A stretch of 64,000 nucleotides of DNA from Sympetrum striolatum (taxonomy: Eukaryota > Arthropoda > Insecta > Odonata > Libellulidae), in assembly GCA_947579665.1 (NCBI GenBank), contig OX388345.1:70299454-70363453 (forward strand), in the 5' to 3' direction. Below the pieces are notes generated by a model. That model searched no databases. It worked only from the letters and a program-made list of their open reading frames with translations, and was not told the origin of the DNA. Made by a program: the position numbers and the translations under genes. Of this stretch, positions 45,391 to 57,009 are shown piece after piece. Positions within the stretch are counted from its first letter, which is position 1, and each line of letters begins with the position of its first letter.

Positions 45391-45714
45391 ACGAAACTAT
45401 TGAAACAAAAACAACTAATTTAATTTTCACCAAGAACGCAGTACCGTATTTAATTCTGTACTTTACTTAAATTCATCTTAATAGGTGCATTGTTCCTGCC
45501 ACTATCCCTTTAATAATGGAATATTTTTCATTTGTCCTTTGATAAAGTCTAGAGAGAAAGGAGTCTTATTTTTAATGTCTTAGTTTTTATGGGCATGTTA
45601 GTGATTTCAATACGAATATTTCTCGTTTTGAATCTGAAGGCCAATGTCTCAATACATAATGAATGAATGGTTATTCCCATGGCTATGATGAAGAACTTAC
45701 ATGCATGCCTTCCT
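45391..45714. other. AT-rich non-coding stretch
   Basis: Nothing recognised. Confidence 0.4.
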
Positions 45715-45815
45715 CTGAATCACTCCTTCTCAACGAGGAAAGCAAGGGCAAACTACCTAATTCCTCATCTTGTTTAGTAAGCCTCATTACCTCTTCAGGT
45801 CTCCTCTCAGCAAAT
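45715..45815 (-). repeat. dispersed repeat D copy, reverse orientation
   Basis: AACTACCTAATTCCTCATCTTG, TTTAGTAAGCCTCATTACCTC is the reverse complement of the family core (GAGG.AATGAGGCTTACTA..CAAGATGAGGA.T.AGGTAGTT). Confidence 0.6.
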
Positions 45816-46239
45816 CTTATACAGTTTGAAGATAATGCTCTACTGTATACAGTAAACCATGATCAAAAGATCAAATTTTAGCCCATCTATACGCACAAGT
45901 GCATTGTTTGATATTACGGGGGATTAAATCTACACTGCCCGTTCTTTTTTTTAGCGTGCAATATTATGAAAAAAAGTATTGTCGTTTCTTAAGACCTGCC
46001 ACCCTAACGTTTCTCGTGTTAAATTATTAACCTTTTCACTTTAGTGTTTGAAGAACCTTGGTATATTTAAAGGGGGCAATAGTGTAACCAGACGGGTTAA
46101 TAATAATAATAATAATATTTTATTTACCGCAAACAGGAAAACCCCAATTACATGCGATGTAATATATAAAATCAATTCATCCTGTCTCCGATCACGGTTA
46201 AACTGCGACATAATCTATGAAACTACTTCCCATTAACAT
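45816..46239. other. AT-rich non-coding with AAT microsatellite
   Basis: An (AAT)n run at 46098-46116 is followed by ATTTTATTTACCGC. It could be the tail of a worn retroelement. Confidence 0.5.
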
Positions 46240-46676
46240 TATGCAATTGGGTGGGTTACGGCGGAGTCATCGAAGGCAATTTTCCAGCTATTAAATTTTA
46301 CCGCGGCACTAACTGCAGAAGCGTCTTTAGGCTATCCACAGTGGACTGAGAAAGCGCAAAAATTGTAGCGTGGAAAAACGTTCTGAAGCTGCTTCGATCC
46401 CCTCAGGCCCCTTGAGAGGTTTGTTTACTCCAACAAACCTTTTCTTTTTCAGTCTTTGAAATTTTCCGCGACGGAGTTTGCTTTAAGACGGCGGCTGGAT
46501 GAGACTTTGATTTTCTCTTGACCTGTTCGGGCAATTAACTTCCTCTTTTCTGAAATGAGATCTAATGATGAAATGAGTTAACGATCTCTCGTCTGCTGTA
46601 ATTGTTTTTCTTTATTGACCAACTGGAATTGTTCTCTTTTCCTGGTGCTCTTTTCACCTTGAAAAATACATGAAGA
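46240..46676. other. GC-richer island and flank
   Basis: Contains a 9-bp inverted pair AGGTTTGTT / AACAAACCT near 46417-46440. No frame of note. Confidence 0.35.
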
Positions 46677-46727
46677 CTCCAGACAGTGAACCAACTCCCT
46701 TAACGGGGGTTGGTTCACTGTCTGGAG
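46677..46727. repeat. perfect 19-bp-arm hairpin
   Basis: Arms 46677-46695 (CTCCAGACAGTGAACCAAC) and 46709-46727 pair perfectly. Inside, TCCC and GGGG extend the stem to about 23 bp with a TTAAC loop. A perfect stem with a tiny loop in single-copy surroundings is notable; a pre-miRNA-like or cruciform structure is possible, and a palindromic insertion is as likely. Confidence 0.85.
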
Positions 46728-47399
46728 GCGTGAGCTCTTTAAATCAATTATTTAATGTATAATTTTGTTAATCGAATAGACCAATGACAAATATTACCGT
46801 GTTTTGAAAGTATTTGTTATATTAAATCTCCAAAATGTTTACTGTGGGAGATACTTAAAAAGAAGTAGAAGGTTTTTGTCGTTATTTGTTTTTCTTTGTA
46901 TATTTCTTACTCAACGGATTTGATTAAATGGGTTAATAGGGATATAATTGTTTAATCTTACTAAAAAAATTTTTGAGCGAAATAATAAGTAAGGTAATAC
47001 AAGAACAGATGTAAATAATAAGTTAATTCAGAATGAGCTTATACACTAACTAATATATGTATAAAAATTTCGTAATAATGTGTTAAAAATATCGTTATCG
47101 TAGAAACACATCCCTATTTTTTTAATTCTAGTAAAATGATTGATCAAAATAAGATGTAGGAAAAAGAATAAGTTAATGATTGAATTAATAAATTATTCAA
47201 TAAATAAACTAAGAAATATATTAAAGTATTAGAATGCCCTTCGTCGGGATAAATTCAACAGCAATATAATAAGAGGAGATACTTGTCCTTATCTGCTTTA
47301 ATTTTATCTTCTATTACTGTCCTGAGCGTAACGTTTGCCTTACCAAATGATCAAGAAATGGAGTTCCATCCGCCAATATTCCTCGCTGTGCTAATCAGA
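46728..47399. other. AT-rich non-coding stretch
   Basis: No gene or repeat recognised. Confidence 0.5.
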
Positions 47400-48070
47400 T
47401 TAACCGTCCCCATGCATCCCTAAACCCACTAATCATCAAATGGCCCATCCAAGACGGCCAATCGCTGTTCCCAAGTGCCTCGAAAGGCCACCCTTTCCGG
47501 CCGTGGAAGCATATCACATCGACAAAAACACGAGAGTGGGGAGTGGGACAAGTACACCGGTCAGACGCCGGGCCCTGGGCGTGAATAATCGTGAAATTGC
47601 CTGGTCGAGTCCCGCTGGGCTCCGCAGCCGCTTATTACAAGGGGGGACTATCGTTATGGACCGCTCTTCATACTCATCTCATCGGCGTTTTTGTTCCTTT
47701 TCGCAGCCCCTTCTCACGATTTTTATTTACGGGCCCGGCCCACTCCGCGACTGTCTTTCGTCGGATGCCAGCCGTAAAGTAATCTTCCGTAGAGGAGAGT
47801 CGCTGTCCAGGGACATTTTTCAAACTTTACAATCCATTTGGGGGAATTAAGTCACGGATGAGGGTCGCTGTTTAACCCCTTGAGCACGAGGGGTTGGTCA
47901 CGGGGAGAAGATAATTGACTCGCATATTTGTCGTGCCTCAAAGATTAATGACGAGCCACTTACGTGAGTCATAAATTGTCGTGCGGACGTGTTTCTTACT
48001 TTTACATCTAAGCGCGATTGAGGTGGAAATTGATATGCAGAACAGGGAAGGATTCGCTCTTGGACACAAG
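47400..48070. promoter_or_regulatory. GC-rich island, possible regulatory block
   Basis: Holds a 136-codon frame (47440-47850, +) and an overlapping 63-codon frame. The translation has no domain and is rich in Arg/Ser/Pro, as GC-rich chance frames are. CpG words (CAGACGCCGGGCCC, GGGCCCGGCCC) are present. A regulatory role is inferred; an unrecognised exon is not excluded. Confidence 0.3.
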
Positions 48071-48129
48071 CTGAGGGCCTCGCCGTTATGAGGCCCGTAA
48101 AGGGACTTAACTTGGTTAGGTCAACACCC

Positions 48130-48200
48130 TCACAGTGGTCCTAGTGGTAGTATGCCATCTACTTTGGGACTCTGATTCTTGAAATTCGCCCTAACTAACT
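48130..48200 (+). mobile_element. weak tRNA-like SINE head
   Basis: GTGGTCCTAGTGGTAGTATGCC looks like an A-box region. GACTCTGATTCTTGAA about 35 bases on could be a decayed B-box. No matching body was identified. Confidence 0.3.
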
Positions 48201-48679
48201 TGCTAACCATTAGTGTCAACATTCTTTATTTATATAAAAAGGATTAACTGATGAATCTTAATGATAAGTCTTGTGATGAATGGTTTCAAGATGTCTAGTG
48301 AAATTATCTTGCTCTAGTATAATTGGCGACGATTCAAATGATAATAGGAAAAGTTAGTATTTCGTCCAGAAACTAATTATTTTACGCGAATTGAAACAAC
48401 TAAAGAAAGATAATATCGTGCCAACCAATAGCGAACCTTGGGTTATCCGTTTATTGGTTGCCCATTCAATCTCATATAGTGACGATTCATCCTTCCATAC
48501 AAAATCCGTAATTTTGTAAAACTCCAACATAAAATTCACTTAGTTTTCTTCTATATATGTTTATTTAGTATAAAAAGTTAATCTTATGGAAATTTTTATG
48601 AATGTGTGTCAAGAAAATAAGTATTTTGATAAATAAATTGTATCAATCTTCGAGGTAAATTATATCTACTAAAATCAAT
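48201..48679. other. AT-rich non-coding stretch
   Basis: Nothing recognised. Confidence 0.45.
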
Positions 48680-48766
48680 GTGTATGTTAGCTCATCAATC
48701 GATAAAATTTAGCTCTAATATCGATCTTATAGATAAATTTAATCGATTATTGAGCTAATGTATATG
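48680..48766. repeat. inverted repeat with ~32-bp arms
   Basis: GTGTATGTTAGCTCATCAATCGATAAAATTTA (48680-48711) pairs with 48734-48766 at all but a few positions, around a 22-base centre that itself contains ATCGAT. It is probably a small foldback. No target duplication recognised. Confidence 0.65.
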
Positions 48767-49170
48767 TAGTTTTACTTGTGAATCGTTATCGATGTATTCT
48801 GATGGTACAAAGATTACGTCCGCATCCTATTGTAAGCGCTTTCCGGCGGAATTCCTTTCTCAAAGGAGATCGGTAAAAAGGAACGTCCATCCAAACAACG
48901 CAGGCCACCCACGATATCCTTTTTGTCTCCCGACTTCGATCCTTTGTGATAGCCGTCTTTTGAAGGTGCCATTTCAATCCTCATGCTCTCATTGCTATCG
49001 GAATGGTCGTCGCCGTTAACGCCGACAAAGAGCGTGCTGTTGTGCTTTTCCTGAGAACCAAAGCAATAGAACTATCGTTCTGACTATCATCCTCAGAGGG
49101 ATTCTGCCTATGGGATGCTCCGTGTTCACGCAAAGGGATATCTGCAATCTCTTTTGAAAAGAAAAAGATT
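48767..49170. other. non-coding, mildly GC-richer
   Basis: Short frames (63 and 75 codons) overlap on opposite strands. No domain. Confidence 0.45.
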
Positions 49171-49320
49171 TATAATAATTATAATAATAATAATGCCGTC
49201 TAAATTTTTGGGCGAATTTTAGCCTAGAAGCCTATTCCTCCAATTAACCCCTTTTCTTAATTTTATTCCTTATGTATGTTATTATGTTATTCCTTATTTT
49301 ATTCCTTTTATTATTTATGA
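49171..49320 (-). mobile_element. SINE family A, 5'-truncated
   Basis: (AAT)n, GCCGTCTAAATTTTTGGGCG, AATTTTAGCCTAGAAGCCTATTCCTCCAATTAACCCC is the reverse complement of the family A 3' end. It then runs into AT-rich body and stops before the tRNA head. 5' truncation is usual for LINE-mobilised copies. Confidence 0.8.
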
Positions 49321-51314
49321 GATGGAATGAGCAAATTCGTTCTATTAGGATTTACTTTCGTAAGGTCAAAATCATCTTCGTTAAACCTTGAGGGAACAAT
49401 TACAGCTGTCTTCATTGTTGACTTTTCTTTGCATTTTAGTTTCGGCATCAATGATAACTTCATTACATTACGATTGTTGCAAATTATGTCACTCGTCAAT
49501 TTTTTGTTGTCTTTATTGTAAACAGAACTAAAATTTTAATTTTTTTAGTAGTTTCTTCTTGCTAACCGTCCACCATATACTGATATTTTATTATGTTTTG
49601 CCTTTACTTACTGTCTGGACTCAGCCCTGGTGATTTTTGAATTGAAAATTAAGGTCCATTGGCTTTTAAGGAAAATTCAGGCTGAGGTTAGAGCCGATAG
49701 TTCCGGTGAAAAATGAGATAATAATTAATTAAATATCACTGGGCTTGTCTAAAGTATCTTCCGTCCGACTATTTAAATATATTGACTAAAGTTAAACAGT
49801 TTCTTCTCCTGACTAAGATAAGTTTCTGTTGCAAGAACTAAGGAGTTAGCTTGTATGGCATGGATGGAGTTTCGTAATGCTTGGCAAACTAAAGAACTCA
49901 GATTCACCAGCAATCGCGAACCTTTTTCTGAAATTCAATAAACACAAAAGGTAATGACCGGTTATCAGTGGTAGCACGTTCTCTATTTGCATATGCATTT
50001 GAGAAATGAGGCGCGCTCTAATTGGTGTAAATGAACTGGAGAATTTTGTAAGATTCGTAGAATCGAATAGAATTCGTGCTTAAGGGTAAATAAACTTTAG
50101 AATTATGTACAGTTTAAATTATTTATCCATCCCACTCATTGGCAAGTTTCTTGATCTGTACAAATGTATTTAAGGAAAATCGGAGAAAGAAAAAAAATGT
50201 GTTAAATAAATAATAAATATATTTAATATATTATATAGTACAATATTTAATGTTTTAATTATTTATTTTTTACCCAATTTTATGAAAATTATCCTAATTT
50301 TCTTATTCGTTGTCTACTATTCTCAAAAAAATGTTTGCTTTGGACCATGAGAAAAATGTCCGAGTCCCCCGACTCTTGACTTTATTGTTTGTCTATCTTA
50401 TGGCGGATTTTTATTTAAATTATTTCCAATATGAAGATTCAGTTATATGATCCTTTAAGTAAATGAATAACAATCGTATTTGTTAACCTTGTATCCTATA
50501 GTTAGACTTTTCGAGGAAAATACCCATGGACGAATATGTAGAATTTTCCAAACAGTAATGATGAGCAAGTGAATTAGTCTTTTGGGCGGAACCAGCTTAT
50601 ATCCTCAAGAAGATCTGAAGTCGTTTTGCCGCTCTGGGCGTGGTGATATCACCAAATATCCATTAACATTAGTCATCTCAAGTTGTATTCCAAATAATCA
50701 ATTATTAACTGAGAGTCGTTGAGCGTAATTTAATGTCAAAAACTAAATTTGCTTAAATGATCCTTGTTTTGGATATAAATTGAATATTAAGTCAAATCCG
50801 TACGCTTTGGATATCCATTATACATTGGAGTATTCTATGTGTTTCATTGTGCATTGTTTGAAAATAATAGTTTGGTATAAATATGGTAATCATTCTGAGA
50901 AACGCTACATATTACATAGAAACTAGAAAAACTAAATTAATGCATCAAACTTTTAAGAACTATAGTTTTTTGTCATGGCTTTAACTGATATTATTACTAG
51001 ATTTCACGTGAAAGATATCCTCACTTGTAAGCAACTTCATCGAAAAATTCAAAATCATGAATGAATTCACTTTGGAATCCCGAGATACTTTTCTTTAAAA
51101 TGCGAGAGATCTTATCTTATAAGCTCTCCTTAAAGGCTTACTTTTAGTGTCTAGGGAAACTGGTGTAACTAAGGAAAATATTAAGCTACGAGATATATAG
51201 TTAGATTGTATCCATTCGTAAGCTGTAAGAACAACACTATTAATACAATAATGACGAGAAAACTATCTGACTCAGCGCAAGGAAGCGTGCGTATTAAAAA
51301 CCAATAGATAAACA
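49321..51314. other. AT-rich non-coding stretch
   Basis: No gene or repeat recognised. Frames of 62 (-) and 64 (+) codons overlap at 49311-49521, so neither is credible. Confidence 0.5.
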
Positions 51315-51395
51315 AAAGTGAAAAATAGCGACATTACTGTGACTCGAACCCAGATCATCCACATTCTAAGGATATTACCACGGTTAGGATACCTT
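51315..51395 (-). mobile_element. SINE family C single head, diverged
   Basis: AAAAGTGAAAAATAGCGACA, then GTGACTCGAACCCAGATC match the left half of the 27.6-kb unit (GGACTTGAAAAAAGACTTGA, GGGAATCGAACCCAGGATC). On the minus strand the D-arm region reads ATCCTAACCGTGGTAA. The second, inverted head is not visible here. Confidence 0.6.
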
Positions 51396-52486
51396 CCGCT
51401 GTGTCCTTAATCCCTTATGGGTTCGATAAGTCTCTATGCAATCGCTCTTCTTCCAATTTGATGCTTCATTTCCCTTTATCTTTGCGTAAATATACATTCG
51501 TATTATCTTGTTTACTTGCAATATTCAATAACTTCGGCAAAGTCGCACCTATGTTCAAAATTAGAAGCGCAAACACGAGTAACATATGGATGAGATTGGG
51601 GATGAGGGCAAAGAAAGTCAAACACGGAAAGATAAGATCGAAAGTTACTTGGAAAAGCGACGCCGTAAAGCGATCTTCTGCATCATTCCTTTCGTCATTT
51701 CATTCGATTTCGGTCTGGATTCCTCAAAGCGTACACATCCTCGTCACCAGCTTCCGTCTCCTTAACAAAAATCCTTTCCTCCTCCAAAAATCCCGGGCAC
51801 AATCCCTTTGGTCCCATTTCAACACCGCGTTCCGAATCTAACGAGTCACACTCGAAAACAAGGGAGGAGACGGAGCCGCAGTCTCCCCTTCAACTTTTTC
51901 TCCAAAAGAGTCGATAATAACGGCTCCGGAGAGACGTAACGCCCGGTTAAAATTGTTTTCGAGGGGCGTTTCCGGCTACGCGTGTTTTCCGAAAGTCTCG
52001 ATTGTTTGCCGTTTCGTTCCGGTGCGGCGTCGCCATAACGACGCGTTACCCTGCAATAAAGTCCCGCTTTTTTTTCACCGTCTCTTCCGAGGCCTTCCAA
52101 ATGAGCCCGATTACGAGGATTCTTTTTGGAGGATGCCGACCGGTGCTACCGTAATCTGGTGCTAATGACGTCGGGCCTCGATCCGCTTGAGGTGGCTAAG
52201 GTGCAGATCGACTTTGGGCACGTTGAAGGATCATGCGCCTCTGGGGGAATTTCAATTCCTTCAGTTATTGCTGGATGGAAGGTGGTTTTGGTCTTGCTGT
52301 ACCACCATCGGAGACCTCCAGATGCGCAGGATCGCCCGCGGCGCCTCGGTTCAAGGGGTGGGTAAAGTCAATCATTCATCGAAGATTCAGTGACACGCAG
52401 AAATTTTGGCAATTTGCGAATACAGAATTCTTCACGTCACAATTTATCTAAGAATTGTTAACTTTCTTCCAAGGATCCACTTCCTG
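51396..52486. promoter_or_regulatory. GC-richer island, possible regulatory block
   Basis: Frames of 146 (51401, +), 84 (-) and 68-79 (+) codons crowd this block without a domain. CpG-rich words run 51940-52050 and 52330-52365. Best read as a non-coding island; an exon is not excluded. Confidence 0.3.
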
Positions 52487-52544
52487 GGTAGATGTTCTAC
52501 CTCCTACCTCATAAAGTAGGGTAGAGGTTCTACCTCCTACCTCA
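52487..52544 (+). repeat. 25-bp direct repeat, period 33
   Basis: GGTAGATGTTCTACCTCCTACC and GGTAGAGGTTCTACCTCCTACC, each followed by TCA, start at 52487 and 52520. The pair sits directly before a SINE insertion and contains the self-complementary GTAGATGTTCTAC. Confidence 0.75.
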
Positions 52545-52551
52545 CGGCACC

Positions 52552-52798
52552 GGCCGTGGTGGCGGAGTGGTCAACGTGCTAGCGCGTTAACGCTCCAACC
52601 TCACGGTCCCGGGTTCGAGTCCCGGCTAATCGGATTTTTCCGGTTAGGGAATGGTTGTGTGTGTGTAATATTAATAAAAAATAAAAATTCAAAAAAAATG
52701 AATAAAATTAATAAAAAAGGGGTTAATTGGAGGAATAGCCTTCCTAGGCTAAAATTCGCCCAAAAAAGAAAGACGGCATTATTATTATTATTATTATA
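52552..52798 (+). mobile_element. tRNA-derived SINE, family A, full length reference copy
   Basis: Head: GGCCGTGGTGGCGGAGTGG (A-box region), CGCGTTAACGCTCCAACC, GGTCCCGGGTTCGAGTCCCGG (T-arm/B-box). Linker CTAATCGGATTTTTCCGG, (GT)n, A-rich body, GGTTAATTGGAGGAATAGCC, CTAGGCTAAAATTCGCCC, GACGGC and an (ATT)n tail. Pol III promoter boxes are intact by eye. Three other copies are at 4.8, 29.2 and 49.2 kb. The triplet tail rather than poly-A suggests a partner LINE that recognises such ends (inference). Confidence 0.9.
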
Positions 52799-53322
52799 AA
52801 GTAAAATTATTCTGTTTGTGCGATTTATGCAATTATCTCTTTCCTGATACATGCGTGGTAATTAGCAAAAGTAATGAATAATGAGCCTTTATCATATCTT
52901 AAATAAGAGAAAAGAATTAAGAATATTAAATGACAGGTAGGGTTTACTTAACTTTCTTGCATAGAGGAAGGCGAGTAAATTTGCTGAATCAATAAATCAA
53001 TAAAATTTTTAAGAAATAGATCGAACGCAATATATTTTATTCATATGTTCCTACAGTGTATTCGCTTACTATCAATTAATTTTCTCAATTGATGAGGTTG
53101 TAGTTATAAAATTCAGTGCTTTATTTATGACGAATTTAATGTTTGTCTTGATAAATTCAATTTTTTTATTATACGTAAATACTGGGAAATATTATGTATC
53201 GTTATATATATTCACGTTACCTATACATAAAGAACGACCGGTGATCGTTTCAATTTTATTATGTGGTGTACTTTTTTATTTACCTTTTAACTTTGAAAAT
53301 CAATATTCTGACTGTCAAGAAT
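52799..53322. other. AT-rich non-coding stretch
   Basis: Nothing recognised. Confidence 0.5.
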
Positions 53323-53393
53323 AATACCGCCGGATCGAACCAGAGATCAATTGTATTGGGTCTCATAGGTGATATTTTAAAGGCAGCGGTATG
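53323..53393 (-). mobile_element. tRNA-like pseudogene or SINE head
   Basis: On the minus strand the ends ATACCGC and GCGGTAT form a perfect 7-bp acceptor-type stem about 70 nt apart. CTCTGGTTCGATCCGG is a T-arm with a weak stem. The D and anticodon arms are not convincing. Most likely a decayed tRNA-derived element. Confidence 0.4.
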
Positions 53394-53795
53394 ACTCACG
53401 TTGAGAAAAACGTAGTTAGATAATTCCTCGCGCCCTCATTATGAAAAGGGGTCTCATTATCGAACAATGCTCCCGTACGGGAGAACCAGCGACCTACTTC
53501 TCCGAGAGAAAAAGCTCACTTATTGGAAAACATCGGAATCATCGCGATGAATCACCCAAATGGAGCTTTTTCATGGGGTTTATCGTCCGCTATGTGAAAG
53601 AAACATAGCGCTTTGATGTTCCGGGAACAAAAGATTAATCGCAGGAGTATTTCCTAGTCGAAAGACTTCTAAGGTTCGGGGAATGCTTTTGCGCCTGTTA
53701 TTCTCTAAGAGATCCCCATTTGAAGAAAATAGAAAGCGCCGTTGTCGACGTTATAATTTACCTCCGAAAGCTCCCAGTTTCTCGCTCTTTCCTTT
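53394..53795. other. GC-richer island
   Basis: Non-repetitive, no frame of note. Possibly regulatory; no direct support. Confidence 0.3.
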
Positions 53796-54355
53796 CTTTC
53801 TCCAGAATATTTTAATATTATTATTATATAGTATTAACTGTTGGTAGACTGTTAGCCTAACAGAAACCAGCTAATCAGCAGTTAAAACCATACATATATA
53901 ATACAAGTTATTTGAATAATATAAATTATGTACAGGAATATCAACAGGCAATTCCTATAGAATCATTGCATACTTACATACATATATTATATTTACCAAA
54001 CTAAACAATGCATGCATAATACATATTATTTGTAACTACTTTTTTTGGATTTTTCGGGATTCATGAAAGGCCTAATCGGCTATCGTAACGATCACGGGGT
54101 AGAACCCTACCGTACATCACCCTGTAAAGCAATCCCTTACTTCTCCAGAGGTCCCTACATTACTACAACACATTATAACATTCCTTTTTGAAAGATTTTA
54201 GGCAAGGGCTTTAAGAGCGATCCAGGTAACTCATTCAATTCTGTTTTACCTCTATTGAGATTTTGAGATTGTCCGTTTTTTTGCGGTAGAGGTTTAATTT
54301 TAAATTCATGACTATCTTTCCCGAGAAATTTCGCTATCTCGAATTTTACGAATAA
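53796..54355. other. AT-rich non-coding stretch
   Basis: GGGGTAGAACCCTACCG near 54095 is a small imperfect palindrome. Nothing else recognised. Confidence 0.45.
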
Positions 54356-55059
54356 TAATGATAGTCCATTGAACGCCGCAATCTCAGGAGGTCTCTTAAA
54401 TTAAACCGATTCGAGAGAGGTTTTGGTCCCCTCGACGATTCTTCATCGTTCCCTCTCCCATCCTTGAAAATGCGAGCCAATTTGTATCGCCAAATGTTGC
54501 GGAATTCGCGCGCGCCTTCCTTCATAAGTTTTTTGTGCCTCCGTCGGAACTCCTTCCACCACTTTTTTGTTCCTATGGTAACGATCGGTGGGTGTAAAGA
54601 GCTGTAACCTGCTCACCTTGCCCGGTTGATCGGCCGCCTTTCGGAGAACCGTTTTTTCATCGCTCATCGTCATTAGGTTGATTAGTCGGGATTCATCGCG
54701 CGTTAATCCGCCGGCTCGGAAAGGTTTTTTGAGCTGCCAAGTTGGACGGTCGTAGTAGCCAAAGACTTTTTCTTTGTTCGTCCTTAAATATATATACCGT
54801 TCTTCCGCCCACTTACCACGGGGGTCTCGATTCTTTCCTTCTGGGTTTCATTCTTTTCTTCGGGTCAGTTTCCATTCGTGAAATTCGTTGGGCCGTAGAA
54901 CTACCGATGCTTTCTTCTTCGGCTTCGTTTTGCCTGTCTGCCATTCTCTTCCGCTAAGTTAGAGTTGTCTAAGATGTTAGAGTATGCTTCCGGATATCTT
55001 ACAGGTAGACAAATTTGTTACTTCGCCGTTTTTCTATGGATCGAATTCCAGCCGTTGTG
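54356..55059. promoter_or_regulatory. GC-richer island, possible regulatory block
   Basis: Includes GGAATTCGCGCGCGCC and GCGCGTTAATCCGCCGG. Frames of 76 (-) and 71 (+) codons lack domains. Regulatory role inferred. Confidence 0.3.
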
Positions 55060-55110
55060 TTGGGCCCTATTAGGCTAAGTGGGAAAGAGTCCCACATGGG
55101 CCTAACCTCG
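55060..55110. repeat. imperfect hairpin
   Basis: TTAGGCTAAGTGGGA and TCCCACATGGGCCTAA pair around AAGAG with few mismatches. Confidence 0.5.
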
Positions 55111-55400
55111 CCAATGACAGGTCTATCTATCTATTTATTAATTTACCGTATGATTTGCAAAATTAATTCATGTGCCTGATACGACAGCACCTTCGCTAAA
55201 TATTTATATTTTCCATAGACGCTAACACAAACGTCAATAACGATTTAGCTTTCCAGGACATCTACAATACTTGCCTTTTTTATTCGCAATACACTCATGT
55301 AATTCCCTATGGTTGCATTCTTCTTAAGCATGATACATATCCATACGTATATTAAATTTATCTTAAATATTGGATCATCTTTTTGTAAATTCGTAGAGAT
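55111..55400. other. AT-rich spacer
   Basis: Nothing recognised. Confidence 0.4.
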
Positions 55401-55995
55401 TTATGTTATGGCCATCCTTCAATTTACTCTCTCTCTATTTATTGATGATCGAAGGCATTTGTAGATCAAATAGGCTATTTAATATGTGTCTACTGTTTTA
55501 TTTTGGTCTCTCCTTCTCTCTTCTAGTCTACCTTTCTCATGCTCCTTCCCCAAATTTTCTATCTTTCTCTCTTTGTTCTCATCTTTCTTTTATCCTCTTC
55601 CCATTCCAATCATCCTGTACATATGTATTCATTCTTTACTCCACTTTCTCTTTGACGGAGAAAACTCCTTCGTCTGTCTCCACCAGACGTTCCTCAGGTT
55701 TTCTCTGCATACTTCATGGGCGTCTCTTTGAAAAGAACGCCTTAATGAACCCTCTCCGTCCTAGACGTTCATCACAACTCTCCCCTTCTTCGCGAGTCAC
55801 GCCGAAGGTCGTGGGGTTCTCGCAATCCTCTCTAACCCAGAGAACTCTTTCCCGAGGTTTCACTTTCCCACAGGTACCCGCGAAAAGTGAATCTGGGACT
55901 CGCTCTTGAGAAGGTGACCGAAAGGACCGGAAAGCTGATGGGAAACAAGTTGGGCAACGGCAATCAATGGGGCGGCGACTGTTAAACACCGGAAA
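55401..55995 (+). other. pyrimidine-biased tract with long chance frame
   Basis: A 168-codon frame (55403-55909) is rich in Leu/Ser/Phe/Pro because the strand is C/T-rich. Overlapping frames on the minus strand (91 and 75 codons) and the lack of any domain argue against coding. Confidence 0.4.
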
Positions 55996-56360
55996 GTCTC
56001 AAAGTTTTTCCGTAGAGTTACGAAATTGTGAATCGAAAAAGGGCGGATATGGAAAATTCCGAATGTAGGGTAGTAATCGATAGCCATTTCTTCGAATTGG
56101 AGCTGAATGAATATTTAGGATGTGACGCTGTTTTCAACTTTCTTCTCTTTTTTTACATAATAATAATAATCAATGAATAAATGAGTTAAAGTTTTGAAGT
56201 TGTTAATCGAAAAGGGCGAATGTGAATTTCTCAAAGTATGGGAGTAATCGAAAGCTATTTTTTCGAATTGGTGATGGATACATATTTACGACATGACGTT
56301 GTTTTCAACATTCATCTCTGTTTATACATAAATAATTATAGTAATATCAATAAAAATTGG
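55996..56360 (+). repeat. diverged ~173-bp tandem duplication
   Basis: AATCGAAAAAGGGCG, GTAATCGATAGCCATTTCTTCGAATTGG, GACGCTGTTTTCAAC recurs as AATCGAAAAGGGCG, GTAATCGAAAGCTATTTTTTCGAATTGG, GACGTTGTTTTCAAC at 171-174 bp offset. Two units only. Confidence 0.8.
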
Positions 56361-57009
56361 CAATAAGTGGTTAAAATGATAAGAGTAAGAAATTTTATTC
56401 GGAAGCGATTCGTTTATTTCAAAGGAGTAAGCAAGTAGCGGTTGGGATCCCAGTCATATTCCTCCGATCCCCACTTCTATTCTTTTATGTAAGAATACGT
56501 AAAAATTATGAAAGTCACCACTGATTAATTGAAAAAAAATATCGTAAATTTTTAGGAGACTGAAATAAATTAACAAAATTAAAACTAATATGTACGAAAA
56601 GTACTCATTATGAGTGTTCTAACTTTCGGTAGGTTCACGTGCCCTATAATTCATTTATATTTATTTCTTAGAAGCTTATTAACTTTATTCATACTATCTG
56701 TCATTTCTTTATAACTTATCCCACCCTTTATGCTTTATGCCCCCTGGCTCTTCCCTTGAATTATACCTTCAATCACTTATAGGAAAAGTATGGAAGTTCA
56801 AAAAAAGTTTTGGAGTGTATAGGTTGCCTCATCTATTTCGTTCTGTTCCGTCTACTCATCATTGGAGGAACTAGATAACAGTTGGAACTCATTCTCCAGT
56901 TACTCAGTTCCTCCAGTTAACGCTTCACTCTCAGAATACAATATCTTTCAAAATATCGAACTGCGAGCCATGTTTTGTAAAGCATAGACGAATACAGACT
57001 ACCAATAGG
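56361..57009. other. AT-rich non-coding stretch
   Basis: No gene or repeat recognised. Confidence 0.5.

Noticed and set aside
47440..47850. 136-codon frame in a GC-rich island
   Set aside because: Arg/Ser/Pro-rich translation typical of GC-rich non-coding DNA; no family recognised.
51401..51841. 146-codon frame
   Set aside because: No recognisable domain; the residue mix changes abruptly along its length as expected for chance.
55403..55909. 168-codon frame with hydrophobic stretches
   Set aside because: The plus strand is C/T-rich, which yields Leu/Ser/Phe/Pro runs. No signal-peptide or transmembrane pattern consistent with a family, and minus-strand frames overlap.
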